Of a DNA stretch of 64,000 nucleotides, positions 46,986 through 59,282 are shown in pieces. Position 1 is the stretch's first letter; each line of letters starts with the position of its first letter. Origin of the DNA: Myotis daubentonii (Eukaryota; Chordata; Mammalia; Chiroptera; Vespertilionidae); NCBI RefSeq assembly GCF_963259705.1, contig NC_081861.1, positions 70,103,623 to 70,167,622 on the forward strand, in the 5' to 3' direction. The translations under genes were made by a program, and so were the position numbers. The notes beneath the pieces were generated by a model. It did not search any database, was not told where the DNA came from, and saw only the letters and a program-made list of their open reading frames with translations.

Positions 46986-47648
46986 TTTTTTAAAATTCAT
47001 TATTGATAGGTGCATATTTATTGCCATTTTATTCTTCATGATTATGTTTCACTTTTTTTTCTTTCTTGTTCTTAAAGAAGTCTCTAACATTTAACATTTA
47101 TTGTAATATTTATATGGTGGTAATGGACTTCCTTAGATTTTTCTTATCTATGAAGCTCTTTACTTTTCTTTCACTTTTAAGTGATAGCCTTTCTGGGTAG
47201 AGTATTCTTGGTTGTAGGTTTTTTTCTTTTCATCACTTTGAACACTTTGTACCAATCCCTTTGTGTCTGAAATGTTTCTGTTGAGAAATCAACTGACAGT
47301 CTTTTAGCAGCTCCTGTGTAGGTAAATAATTGTCTTTCTCTTGCTGTCTTTAAGATTTTTTGTCCTTAACCTTTGCAATTTTAATTATTATATGTCTTGG
47401 TGTGGCTCTTTTTGGGTTCATTTTGATTGAGATTCTGTGCTTCCTAAACTTTTGTGTCCTTTTCCTTCATCTGATTAGGGATGTTGTCAGTTATTATTTC
47501 CTCAGATATGTTCTCAATCCCTTGTTCTCTCTCACTTCTCCTTCTGGTGTCTCTATGATGTAGATATTATTATGCTTCAAGTTGTCCCAAAAGTCCCTTA
47601 ACAACTCTAATTTTTAAAATTCTTTTATCTTTTTGTTGTTCTAATTGG

Positions 47649-47806
47649 GTGTTTTCTGCTACTTTGCCTTCAAATTCACTAATTCAATCCTATGCTTCAT
47701 CTAACACACTGTTGATTACTTCTAGTTTATTCTTCATTTCAGATATTGTACCCTTTATTTCTGATGGGTTCGTTCTTGTGGTTTCTGTTTCTTTATGCTT
47801 ATTATT
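47649..47806 (-). pseudogene. ORF1 fragment of the ancient L1 (left half)
   Basis: Coiled-coil part of ORF1 of the 41940-55873 element, cut at 47806 by the nested L1. The remainder resumes at 53707 and reads towards the ORF1 start near 53900. The cut is marked by TTATGCTTATTATT on both sides. Confidence 0.6.
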
Positions 47807-48364
47807 ATTATTTTTAATTTCTTTATTGGTTAAGGTATTAGAAATGTGTCCTCATCCCCCCATTTACCCCCACCTCCTCCCCCCCACCACTCATGTTATC
47901 ATCCCCCTGTTGTCCATGTCCATTGGTTTGGCTTATATGCATGCATACAAGTCCTTTGGTTGATCTCTTCCCCTTTACCCCACCGTCCCCTACTTTCCCT
48001 CTGGGGATTAATAGTGTGATTGCTGTTTCTCTGTCTTTGGATCTGTCCCTGTTAATCAGTCTATGTCGTTCTCTATATTCCACAAATGAGTGAGATCATG
48101 TGGTATTTATTTTTCTCTTACTGGCTAATTTCACTTAGCATAATGCTCTCCAGTTCCATCCATGTTGTTGCAAATGGTAAGAATTCCTTCTTTTTTACAG
48201 CAGCAAAGTATTCCATCGTGTAGATGTACCACAGTTTTCTAATCCATTCATCTGCTGATGGGCATTTAGGCTGTTTCCAAATTGTGCTGCTATGAACATA
48301 GGGGTACATATATCCTTTCTGATTGGTGTTTCTGGTTTCTTGGGATATATTCCTAGAAGTGGGA

Positions 48365-48442
48365 ATGGCTTATATGCATGCATACAAGTCCTTTGGTTGA
48401 TCTCTTCCCCTTACCCCCACCCTCCCTTACTTTCCCTATGGG
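48365..48442 (-). other. Templated insertion of L1 3'UTR sequence into ORF2
   Basis: About 78 bp matching the L1 3'UTR (compare 47929-48006) interrupt ORF2 between GAAGTGGGA and TTCCCACTGGGTC. There is no poly-A and no TSD. Similarity to the element's own 3'UTR is high but not complete, so the donor may be another L1. Confidence 0.8.
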
Positions 48443-51307
48443 GATTCCCACTGGGTCAAATGGGAGTTCCATTTTAATTTTTTGAAGAAACTCCATACTG
48501 TTTTCCACAGTGGCTGCATGAGTCTGCAATCCCACCAGCAGTGCAGAAGGGCTCCTTTTAATGCACATCCTCTCCAACACTCGTTGTTTGTTGATTTGTT
48601 GATGATAGCCACTCTGGAAGGTGTGAGATGATACCGCATTGTCATTTTGATTTGCATCTCTCGGACGATTAGTAACTTTGAGCATGTTTTCATATGTCTT
48701 TCAGCCTTCTGTATGTCATCTTTCGAAAAGTGTCTATCTAAGACAGTTGCCCATTTTTTGATTGGATCATTTATCTTCCTATTGTTAAGTTGCATGTGTT
48801 CTCTGTAAATGTTGGAGATTCAACCCTTATCGGTGATATCATTGGCAAATATGTTCTCCCATGCAGTGGGCCTTCTTGTTGTTTTGTTGATGGTTTCCTT
48901 TGCTGTGCAAAAGCTTTTTATTTTGATGTAGTCCCATTTGTTTATTTTCTCTTTAGTTTCCATTGCCCTAGGAGTAGTATCAGAGAAGAAATTCCTTCGG
49001 CATATGTTTGCAATTTAGCTGCCTGTGGATTCCTATAGTATTTTTATGGTTTCCCGTCTTAGGTTTAAGTCTTTTATCCATTTTGAGTTTATTTTTGTGT
49101 ATGGTGTGAGTTGGTGGTCTAGTTTCATCTTTTTGCATGTATCTGTCCAATTTTCCCAACACCATTTATTGGAGAGACTGTCTTTACTCCATTGTATGCT
49201 CTTGTCTCCTTTGTCGAATATTAATTGCGCATAGTGGTTTGGGTTGATTTCTGGGTTCTCTATTCTATTCCATTGATCTATATGTCTGTTCTTGTGCCAG
49301 TACCAAGCTGTTTTAAGAACAGTGGCTTTGTAATACAGTTTGATATCTGGTATTGAGATTCCACATACTTTGTTCATCTTTCTCAGGATTGCTGCAGCTA
49401 TTCGAGGTCTTTTTTTATTCCAGATGAATTTTTAGAATGTTTGTTCTAGATCTGTGAAATATGCCGGTGGTAACTTAATGGGGATTGCATTGAATCTATA
49501 AATTGCTTTGGGTAATATGGACATTTTGATGATGTTGATTCTATCAATCCTTGAACACGGTATGTTCTTCCATCTGTTGATGTCTTCCTCTATCTCTTTT
49601 TTCATTGTCCTGTAGTTTTTTGCATATGTCTTTTATCTCCTAAGTTATGTTTATTCTTAGGTATCTTAATTTTTTGGTGCGATGGTAAATGGGATTGCTT
49701 TCTTAGTCTCACTTTCTGTAAGTTCACTATTAGTGTAAAGAAATGCCATGGATTTCTTGGCATTAATTTTGTATCCTGCTACATTGCCAAATTCATTTAT
49801 TTAGTCTAATAATTTTTGATGGAGGGTTTTCTATTTACAGTATCATGTCATCTGCAAATAAGGACAGTTTTCTTTCTTCTTTTCCAATTTGGATGCCTTT
49901 TATTTCTTCTTCTTGTCTGATCGCAATGGCTAGTACTTCCAGTACTCTGTTGAACAGGAATGGTGAGAGGGGGCATGCCTGTCTTGTTCCTGTTTTTAGG
50001 GGAAATGGTTTTAGTTTTTGCCCATTGATTATGATGTTGGCTGTGGGTTTGTCATATATGGCTTTTATTATGTTGAGATACGATCCTTCTATTCCTACCT
50101 TGCTGGGAGTTTTTATCAAGAAAGGGTGTTGGATTTTGTCAAATGCTTTTTCTGCATCAATTGATATGACTATTTGGCTTTTATCTCTCAATTTGTTTAT
50201 GTGATGTATTACGTTTATTGATTTGCGGATATTGTACCGTCCTTGCATCCCTGGGATAAATCCTACTTGGCCATGATGTATGCTCTTTCTGATGTACTGC
50301 TGGATCCGATTTGCGAGGATTTTGTTGAGGATTTTGGCATCTATGTTCATGAGGGATATTGGCCTGTAATTCTCTTTCATTGTGTTGTCTTTACCTGGTT
50401 TTGGTATTAGGGTGATGCTGGCTTCATAGAATGAGCTTGGAAGTGTTCCTTCCTCTTGAATTTTTTGGAATAGTCTGAGGAGGATAGGTTTTAGTTCTTC
50501 CTTGAATGTTTGGTAAACCTCCCCCTGTGAAGCCGTCTGGTCCCGGGCTTTTGTTTGCTGGAAGCTTTTTGATGACTGCTTCAAGTTCTTCCATAGTAAT
50601 TGGCCTATTGAGATTGTTTAGATTCTTCCTGATTAAGTTTTGGAAGGTTGTATTTTTCTAGGAATATGTCCGTTTCCTCCAGATTGTCTAGTTTGTTGGA
50701 GTAGAGTTGTCCATAGTATTTTTTAACAATCCTTGCTATTTCTGTGGGGTCTGTTGTTATTTCTCCTCTTTCATTTCTGATTTTGTTTATTTGGGTCCTC
50801 TCTATTTGTTTCTTGGTGAGCCTGGCTAGAGGTTCATCAATCTTGTTTATCCTTTCAAAGAACCAGCTCTTGGTTTTATTGTTCTTTTGTATTGTTTCTT
50901 TTTGTCTCTATGTCATTTATCTCCACTCTGATCTTTATTATTTCTTTCCTCTGCTTACACTGGGCTTTTCCTGTTGCTCTCTTTCTAACTCTTTGATGTG
51001 TAGGGTTAGGTAATTTATTATGATTGTTTATTGTTTTTTTGCAGTAGGCTTGTAGAGCTATGAACTTCCCTCACAATACTGCTTTCGCTGTATCCCATAG
51101 GTTTTAGATTGTTGTGTTTTCATTGTCGTTTGTTGCCATGATGTTTTTTATTTCTTCTTTGATCTCTCTGGTAACCCAGTCATTGTTTAATAGCATGCTA
51201 TTTAGCCTCCATGTGTTTGATTCTTTTGGATTGTTTTTATTGTAGTTGATTTCCAGTTTTATGTCATTGTGATCTGAGAAAATGCTTGATATGATTTCTA
51301 TCTTCTT

Positions 51308-51525
51308 TTTTTTAAAATATATTTTATTGATTTTTTACAGAGAGGAAGGGAGAGATAGAAAGCCAGAAACATCGATGAGAGAGAAACATCGATCAGCTGC
51401 CTCCTGCACATCCCCCACTGGGGATGTGCCCACAACCCAGGTACATGCCCTTGACCGGAATCGAACCCAGGACCCTTCAGTCCGCAGGCCGACGGCTCTA
51501 TCCACTGAGCCAAACCAGTTTCGGC
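51308..51525 (-). mobile_element. Ves SINE, young, nested in L1
   Basis: Reverse-oriented full-length copy with perfect B box (GGAATCGAACC reversed) and head CCGAAACTGGTTTGGCTCAG. Perfect 16-bp TSD TGATTTCTATCTTCTT at 51292-51307 and 51526-51541, duplicating L1 ORF2 sequence. Confidence 0.97.
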
Positions 51526-53706
51526 TGATTTCTATCTTCTTGAATTTGAAGAGACTTGCCTGTGACCCCGTATATGGTCTACCTTTGAAAATGACCCATG
51601 TGCACTTGAGAAGGTGTATTCTGTGGCTTTGGGGTGAAATGTTCTGAAGATGTCAATTAATTCCATCTGATCTAGTGAGTCATTTAGGATTGATGTTTCT
51701 TTGCTGGTTTTTGTTTAGAGGATTTGTCCAATGGTGACAGTGGGATGTTAAAGTCCCCTACTATGATTTTATTGCTGTCAATCTCTCCTTTGATCCCCTC
51801 CAGAAGTTTTCTTATGGTGCTCTTATATTGGGGGCATACATGTTTACCAGGGTTATATATTCTTGTTGGATTGCTCCCTTTAGTATTATGAAGCGGCCTT
51901 CCTTATCTCTTTTTATGTCATTCACTTTTAGATATAATTTGTCAGATATAAGTATTGCTACCCCAGCTTTGTTTTCATTTCCATTCGCCTTTTTCCATCC
52001 CTTCATCATCAGTCTGTGTGTGTCTCTTTTTTTTGAGGTGGCTTTCCTGTAGACAGCAGATATATGGGTCATGTTTTCTTATCCACTCAGTTACCTATGT
52101 CTTTTGATTGGGGCATTTAATCCATTTACATTTAAAGTTATTATTGATAGATACTTGTTTGTCACCATTTTTATTCTTTACCCCTGTGTTCCTTCTTCGT
52201 TTCCTATTTTTTCTTTTTATAGCAGACCCTTTAGCATTTCTTGCATTGCTGGTTTGGTGGTAATAGACTCCCATAGTCCTTTTTTGTCTGTGAAGCTCCT
52301 GATTTCACCCTCAATTTTGATTGATAGCCTTGCTGGATACAGTATTCTTGGATTCAGACCCTTCCTTTGCATGAATTTGTATATTTCATTCCATTCCCTT
52401 CTTGCCTGATGTGTTTCTGTTGAGAAATCCATCTCTAGTCTGATGGGGGATCTTTTTTAAGTAACTTTCTGTCTCTCTCTGGCCCCTTTTAATATTCTTG
52501 CTTTGTCGTTGGTGTTTGCCAATTTAATTATAATGTGCCTTGTCATCGGTCTTTTGGGGTCCATTTTGTTTGGGACTCTGTGAGCTTCTTGGATTTGTGT
52601 GAGTTTTTTCTTCCCTATATCAGGGAAGTTTTCTGTCATTATTTTTCAAAACAGGTTTTCTATTCCTTGTTCAATTTCCTCTCCTTCTGGCACCCCTATT
52701 ATGAGGATGTTGTTTTGTTTCATGTTGTCCCAAAGTTCTCTTAGGCTCTCCTCCTGCTTTTTAATTATTTTTTCTAGAAGCTGTTCTGCTTGGGTATTTT
52801 TTCCTACCTTTGTCTTATAGCTCACTGATGCAGTCCTCTGCTTCTTCTAGTCTACTGTTGATGCTTTCTATTGAGTTCTTTAGAGCAGTGATTTCATTTT
52901 TCATTTCTTCTTGGTTCTTCTTCATTTCCTCTTGGTTCTTACACATATTGTTGAATTTGTTTTCCATTCTATTCATCCACCTTATGAGCATTTCTCTGAA
53001 TGAATTCTTTCTCTGACAGGTTGCTTGCCTCTATTTCCTCCATTTAGTTTACTTCCTTTTCTGGTGATGCCTGTTTTTCTTTCATTTGCGAGCTGTTTCT
53101 TTGTCTCCCCATGATCTCTCTTCTGCAGGTGTTTGGTTATGTAGTTCTGTCTCTGCTGCATTGATTTAAAGGCACAAAATACAACACAACAAAGCACAAC
53201 TCACAAGGCACTGAACACAAATGTATTCAGGATACTAATAACCCCAAATGAAGGTGACCACCAGACCAAAGAGAATTAGGGGATAACAAAGAAAGAAGAG
53301 AAAAAGAAAAAAAAGAGAAATAGAAAAAAATGGTGCAAAAATATAATTGGGAAAAGGAAAAAAAATAAGAGAAAAAAGAAAGAGAATGAAATAGAAGAGG
53401 GGAAGAAGCTATTTATATGTGGAGAAAAATCCAATAGAACAGCCACTAATCCCTACAAATTCCAGCAACAGATCCCTGACGATGAATACAAACTAGAAAC
53501 AACAATTAATATCAAGCATGGAGAGGGAAAACAGAAGCAAAAAAATAACCGGGGGGGGGGGGGGGCGGACCAACAGAAAAATAAAAAGCAAAAGCAAAAC
53601 AATCTCACAAACAAGCATAAAAAACAAAAACAATATACTCAACAATCAAGCAAACGACAACAAAACGACAGAGAGAAAAAAAAAACTTTGGATTATGCTT
53701 ATTATT

Positions 53707-55873
53707 TTTATTTAAGTTTTTACTGAGTTCATACATTCTTCTGCTAAGTTCCTTCAGCATCCTTATAACCATTGTTTTGAACTCTGTACGTAGTAGATTA
53801 CTTGCCTCCATTTAATTTAGTTTTCTTTGGTTTGTTTTTGTATTTTTTTCTGAGGCTATACCCTGTTCTTTGATTTGGGGCAAGTTTCTTTGTCTTCTTA
53901 TTTTGTTTGCCTCTCTGTTGTTTCTTTGTATTATGTAGATTTGCTATGTCTCCCAATCTTGGTATGGTGGCTTATTATTGTATGTATCCTGTGTGGCTCA
54001 GTAGCTCAGTCTCACTGATCATCTGAGGAAGGTGCTCCAGAAATGTTCCTTATGTGGTTTATATGAGCCCCCTTGTTATAGTTGAGACTTTATTGTTGCC
54101 CATCCATATATACAATTGACCCTCCAGATGGCTGACAGTGAGCATCAACCCAGAACATAATGTATGAGCTGTTTGCATGTACTGACCACAAGAATCAGAT
54201 TTGCCTCAACAAGGTTCAGTACCTGCAGTGATCTCCCTTTGGATATGCCACTTGTGAAGCTAATTGGGTCCTGCTTTGATGTTGACTAAAGTTCACCACT
54301 GGGTATGTTGGTTTGGGGGCCTCTTGGAAGGGACTCCTATGTATGTAAATGTTAGATGTTGCTTGTGACAGTCTCTGGGAAACTTTTGGGAATTACAGAG
54401 CATTCAAGAGTTTGTGGCTGCTTCTGCTCAGCCTGAGTGTGCATGGGAAAGGGGCAAGCTGCACACCAAAATTGGCTTCCACCAGCATGGAGCTTGGGGG
54501 TAGGTCTGCAAAACGCTCAAGGCACCCTGAAATTAGCTTCAGTCTGACTTTGACAGCTAGCCTCCTGGTAGGCTCGTTCACTGAAAGAGCCTCTGGTGGT
54601 ACACCAGTTATGTCAGGTTGGTTCTCAGTGAGTCACAAGGTTAAGGTGAATGGTGTTCACCAGTTTGATACAGATTAAAACTCAATGGCAGTGCTGGGTC
54701 TGAGGCCACTCAGAAAAATTCTCAGGGATTACGAAGGCTAGCTGCCACACATCATGTACCTGTATACCTTTGTGGTAGGGTAGGGTCTTGGGAATTTGTT
54801 AGGGCGTAGCCAGCAGATTTCATCAGGCCCAAACAGACAAAGATTTCTGTGTAAAGTAGGGCTTGGCACGGGAACAGTCACACCAGTTGGGTGTGAGATA
54901 AAAAAAAAATAGCCCCCACCTCAGAGTCACACAACTCAGTCTGTTCCAGTTTCTATCCAGATCTCGAAAGCTAGCCCTGGGCAGAGCAGTGGTGTCAGAA
55001 GTCAGGAAAGTGGGGCTAGTTGATCTCTTTTGGGGATATGGTACCAGTCAGGCTCACAGGAAGTGTGGGAAAAGGCTCCTGCCCCAGAGCCAAACAGCTC
55101 AGTCTCTGACACACCTTGAATCTGCCTAGACCTCTATATCATGGGCCCAGGCAGCTGAGTCTACCGTAGCACATGAGCTATGCTGAGGGAGGTGATAAGG
55201 TGACAGAGGAAGGTAAGGCTATTGCATACTTCCAGGCTAATGTCATATGGCAGGGTGTGCTCCACTCAAGAAAGATTTCCTGCTTGAGCAATGTGGGAGG
55301 GGGACTCACCACAGGGACCCTGGCGGCTTTTTCTTCAGATCTCTCTTAGGAGCCATATAACTCAGTCTGTCATTGCAAGACTCTATTTTGCTCTGAGAAT
55401 CCTTCTCTCTGCCAGAGACCTTGTATAGTAGCTACAAATAAGATTTTGTGCAGTGGTGGAAAGAATCCCCGCTGATTTTTTTTAAAATTTCTTTATTGAT
55501 TAAGTTATTACATATGTGTCCTTATCCCCCCATTGCCCCACTGAATTTTATAGCCACATATTATGTAGGCTCCTCCCCCCCGACTCTGGTACCCTGGACA
55601 GGGGAGCCTGGCTTAGAGTTGAGACATTTTGCTCCTCAGCGTGGAACTTTGTAGGTGAAACATTTTTCCAGATTTTCAGCTGCTGCATCTGGTTGTGGGG
55701 ACAGCTCTGCTCTTCCTACCACTCCAGATGAGGCTTCTTCTGTAGATGTTTGGTTATAATATTTCTGTTCAGCTAGTCTTCAGTTGGCTATTCAGATTGG
55801 TTGTAATTACAGTTTGGCCCTAGGAGTAGGGGAATGCAACTTCTACCTACTTTGCTGCCATCTTCAACTTATA
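53707..55873 (-). promoter_or_regulatory. Ancient L1 ORF1 start and long 5'UTR
   Basis: Minus strand: GC-richer leader from AAGATGGCAGCAAAG (55850-55864) through repeated AGCTGTTTGGCTCTG-type words, then the ORF1 beginning (reverse of TTCAGCATCCTTATAACCATTG..GGGGCAAGTTTCTTTGTCTTC). Belongs to the L1 closed by the TSD at 55874. A 70-bp young L1 tail interrupts it at 55473-55543. Confidence 0.7.
55473..55543 (-). mobile_element. Very short young L1 3' tail
   Basis: TTTTTTTTAAAATTTCTTTATTGATTAAG..ATGTGTCCTTATCCCCCCATTGCCCC is only the last ~70 bp of a young L1 in reverse, an extreme 5' truncation. Confidence 0.8.
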
Positions 55874-55890
55874 TGAGACCAACTAAATTT
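55874..55890. repeat. Right TSD of ancient full-length L1
   Basis: TGAGACCAACTAAATTT, partner of 41923-41939. Confidence 0.9.
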
Positions 55891-56329
55891 AATATGGGCT
55901 TTTCTTTCTCCTCCTATTCTATTTTTTCATTTCTGAAGAGATATATGTGTCAAGGATACACTTTCCCAACTATGTTATGCTACAATGCCTCATACTATTG
56001 TTCATGTCTGCCTAGTGCTTGAGTCATCCATATATCTTGGATTATTTAAAAATTGTTAAAGTTTAATTATCATGTATTTCAGGTAGTTAAATTATTTAAA
56101 TTTCCATTGTAATTATGTTTTTAAATTTTGAAATCAACATAGAGTTTCAAAGAAAATACAGTAAATACTGTAATGAAATCTAGAAAATATGAAGTCAGTT
56201 TAAAGCGATTTCATCAAAAAATTTTTTTAAAAATCAAACAAGTAATTTTACATTTTCCATGTATTGTAAGGAAAACTATAAAGGCAATATAACATTCTAT
56301 TTTCCAGTTTATGAAGTGAATTATGTAGT
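55891..56329. other. AT-rich DNA between L1s
   Basis: No feature recognised. Confidence 0.5.
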
Positions 56330-57210
56330 GTTTTTCCTTCTGTGACTGGTTTATTTCATTTAGCATAATGTCCTCAAGAGTCATCCCTGTTATACCATAT
56401 GCTTCTTTTTAATGGCTAAATAATATTTGGTTGTATGTATATACCACATTTTCTTATCTATCCATTAATTATAATTATATACCAAATTTTCTTTATTCAT
56501 TTAACATTAAGGTTCTTTATATTTCTTGGGTATTCTGCACAATGTTGCAGTAAATAAGTGGGTGTAAAGAGTTTCTCAAGATTCTGAGTACCATTCTTTT
56601 GTACAAATACCCATAAGTATGGTAGTTCTATTATTTATAATTGAGAAACTTCCATAAGATAACTTATTGTGGTTCTGCTATCTTACATTTCCACCAATAG
56701 TGCACAAGGGTTCCACTTCTCTACATTTTCACTACTAGTTATTTTCTATATTTTTTTCATAATTGCCACCATAACAAATGTGAAAGGATAGTTCTTGTAG
56801 TTTTGCTTTTCATTTCTCTGAAGATTAGTGACATTGAACATCTTTTCATATACCTATTGGCCATTTTTATGTTTTTTCCTAAAGAAATGTGTCTTTGCCA
56901 ATTTTAAATTGTATTAATATTTTTTTGCTACTGAGTTATAGGAGTCCTTTATATATTTTGGGTATTAATGCTTTATCAGATATATGGCTTGCAAATATAT
57001 ACTTTTTTTTCATTCTGTAAGTTGCCCTTTTACTTTATTACTTCTTTCCTTTGATGTGCATATTTTTAGTTCAGTACAGTCCTACTTCTAGAATTTTGCT
57101 TTTGTTGCCTGTGATTTCTATGACACATGCAAGAAAACATTGCTAGGGCCAATATCATGAAGATGTCCTCCTATTTTTCTCTTTAAGAAGTTTCTGGTTT
57201 TATATTTACA

Positions 57211-58026
57211 CTAGAGGCCCAGTGCACAAAAATTTGTGCACTTGAGGGGTTGGGGTGTTCTTCAGCCTGGCCTGTGCTCTCTCGCAGCCTGGGACCCCTC
57301 GGGAGATAACAACCTGCTGGCTTAGGCCTGCTCCCGGGTGGCTGAGGGCAGGCCCAATCCTTAGGTGCAGCCCCTGATCAGGCTCAGAGCAGGGCCGATT
57401 GGGGGGTTGGGGCACCGCCCCCTGTCACACTCAAGGCAGGGTCGATGGGGAGGTTGCAGCGCCACCCCCTGTCACACACAGATCAGGGCCATTCAGGGGG
57501 TTGGGGCACTGCCCCATGTCACAGACAGAGCAGGGCCCATCAGGGAGGTTGGGGCTCCGTACCCTGTAACGCACAGAGCAGGGTCACTCAGAGGGTTGGG
57601 GAGCTCCCCACTGTCATGCACAGAGCAGGGCCAATCAGGGGGTTGGGGCGCCGCCACTGTCACACTCAGGACAGGGCCGATGGGGAGGTTATGGCTCTAC
57701 CCCATCACATACAGAGCAGGGCCCGGGGGGGGGGGTCGGGGCGCAACACCCTGTCACACACAGAGCTGCAGGGTGATGAGGGGTTTGGGGAGCTCCCCCT
57801 ATCAGGCACAGAGCAGGGCCAATCAGGGGGTTGGGGCGCCTTCCCCTGTCAAGAACAGAGCAGGGCAGATAGGGAGGTTGTGGTCCCATCCCCTGTCACA
57901 CACAGAGCTGCAGGGCAATGAGGGGTTTGGGTGCTACCCCCTGTCACGCTGATCCCGGTGCCAGGAGGCCTCTCGGCTCTGCTGATCCCGGTGCTGGGAG
58001 GCATATTACCCTTTTACTATATAGGA
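57211..58026 (-). mobile_element. HeliBat unit B of second composite
   Basis: Minus-strand homologue of 38910-39872 with about ten minisatellite units. 5' TCCTATATAGTAAAAGGGTA at 58026, perfect hairpin and GGGCCTCTAG at 57211. It directly follows unit A in the transposon sense. Confidence 0.92.
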
Positions 58027-58586
58027 TAGAGGCCTGGTGCATTTGTGGGGGCCGGCTGGTTTCCCTGAAGGGTGTCCTGGATCAGGGTGGGGGTCCCACT
58101 GGGGTGCCTGGCCAGTCTGGGTGAGGGGCAGAGGGCTGTTTTCAGGCTGGCGGGTGACTGAAGCTCCCAACTGCTCCTTTTTTTCTTTCTTTTTTTTTTT
58201 AATTCTGGGACAGCTTTAGCTCTGGCTTCAGCTCTGAGGCCTCTGCTGCTGAAAGCAGGTATCTGGTTTGTTTGGGTTCTATAATCGAAACACTGTATCA
58301 ACTCCAGCTCTGAGATCCCAGAGGGCTGAAAGCAGTTTTCTGCGGTTTTGTTTAGCTTGTATATTTGTAACAATGTTTCAAACTGCAAGCTCAGAGGACG
58401 GCAAGGCAGGCGGGGAATGTTGGATTCCTCTGTCACTGAAGCAAGCAAGCCTCATGTTCACTTCAAGCTTCTTGGCTGCCGGCCACCATCTTGGCTGGCA
58501 GTTAATTTGCATATCGCCCTGATTAACCAATGGGAAGGGTAGCGGACGTACGGATAATTACCATGTTTCTCTTTTATTAGATAGGA
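58027..58586 (-). mobile_element. HeliBat unit A of second composite
   Basis: Minus-strand homologue of 38379-38909: TCCTATCTAATAAAAGAGAA at 58586 flanked by T/A, CAAGATGGTGGCC (58483-58495), and a 3' end CACAAATGCACCAGGCCTCTA joined to TCC of unit B without hairpin or final G. Confidence 0.92.
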
Positions 58587-59282
58587 TGCATAATACACTT
58601 TGAGTTAATGCCCATGTGTGTTATATGATAAGTCCAATTTCATTCTTTTAATTGTGGATATCTAGTTTTTCAAATACCATTATTAAAAAGAATATCCTTT
58701 CCTTATTGTGTATTTTCATAGCCTTGTCAGAGATCACTTCACTCTGTAAGTGTGGGTTTACTTCTGGGCTCTCCACACTGTTCCATCAGTCTCTATGTCT
58801 GTCTTTATGCTAGTATTATACTTTCTTGATTAATGTAGCTTTGTAATATATTTTTGATTCAGAAAGTGTTTGTTTTCCTTTTTCAAGAATTTTTGGCTAT
58901 TTGAGGGCCTTTGTGGTTTCATATAAACTTTAGGATTGTTATTTTCTATTTCTGAAAAATTACCATTGAGGTTTTGATAAGGATTGTATTGAATCTGTAG
59001 ATCACTTTGGTTAGTAAGTGCATTTTAGAAATATTTTATATTTCAATGCATGGGATGTCTTTATATTTATTTTGTGTCTTCTTTAATTTTAGAAATGTAC
59101 TATAGATGTTAGTGTATAAATTTTTGCATCCTTGTTTAAGCTTATTACTAGGTATTTTATTTTATAGGTTTTTAAAATGTTTTCTTATTTTTTTCAGTAT
59201 TCCCAATATTAATGTATTAATATGAAAATCATTTTTAAATGATATTTTACTTTTATTGTGATTTTATATTCATATTATAGTG

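Larger units (their letters stand above)
47807..53692 (-). mobile_element. Second full-length L1, nested in the ancient L1
   Basis: Perfect 14-bp TSD TTATGCTTATTATT at 47793-47806 and 53693-53706. Contents on the minus strand: 5'UTR (53113-53692, T-rich, with a C run equal to the G run at 53551-53565), ORF1 from ATG 53110-53112 (MGRQRN) to a TAA near 52217, ORF2 with endonuclease near 51812-52072, RT near 49835-50584 ([19 protein letters not shown]), C-terminus near 48436-49377, and 3'UTR 47812-48060. Frameshifts and stops throughout. A Ves SINE (51308-51525) and a templated 78-bp insertion (48365-48442) lie within. Confidence 0.9.
41940..55873 (-). mobile_element. Ancient full-length L1 expanded by nested insertions
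   Basis: Minus-strand L1 whose 3' end is at 41940 and whose 5' end is near 55873. In order from the left: 3'UTR (AGTCAATACTATTTTAT..GGTTAGACAATCAT), ORF2 (42680-46740 with interruptions), ORF1 (about 47000-47806 and 53707-53920), and a ~1.9 kb 5'UTR ending at GCTGCCATCTT (55854-55864, the reverse of AAGATGGCAGC at the L1 start). Perfect 17-bp TSDs flank it. Nested: LINE tails at 42490, 43738, 45377 and 55473, SINEs at 46410 and 46748, and a full-length L1 at 47807. A segment near 41953 is locally duplicated near 42021. Confidence 0.85.

Noticed and set aside
54349..54678. 109-codon frame as a possible host exon
   Set aside because: Lies within the 5'UTR of the ancient L1 enclosed by the 17-bp TSDs. 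GC-richer leader sequence of this kind gives chance frames, and no splice-site or domain support was seen.
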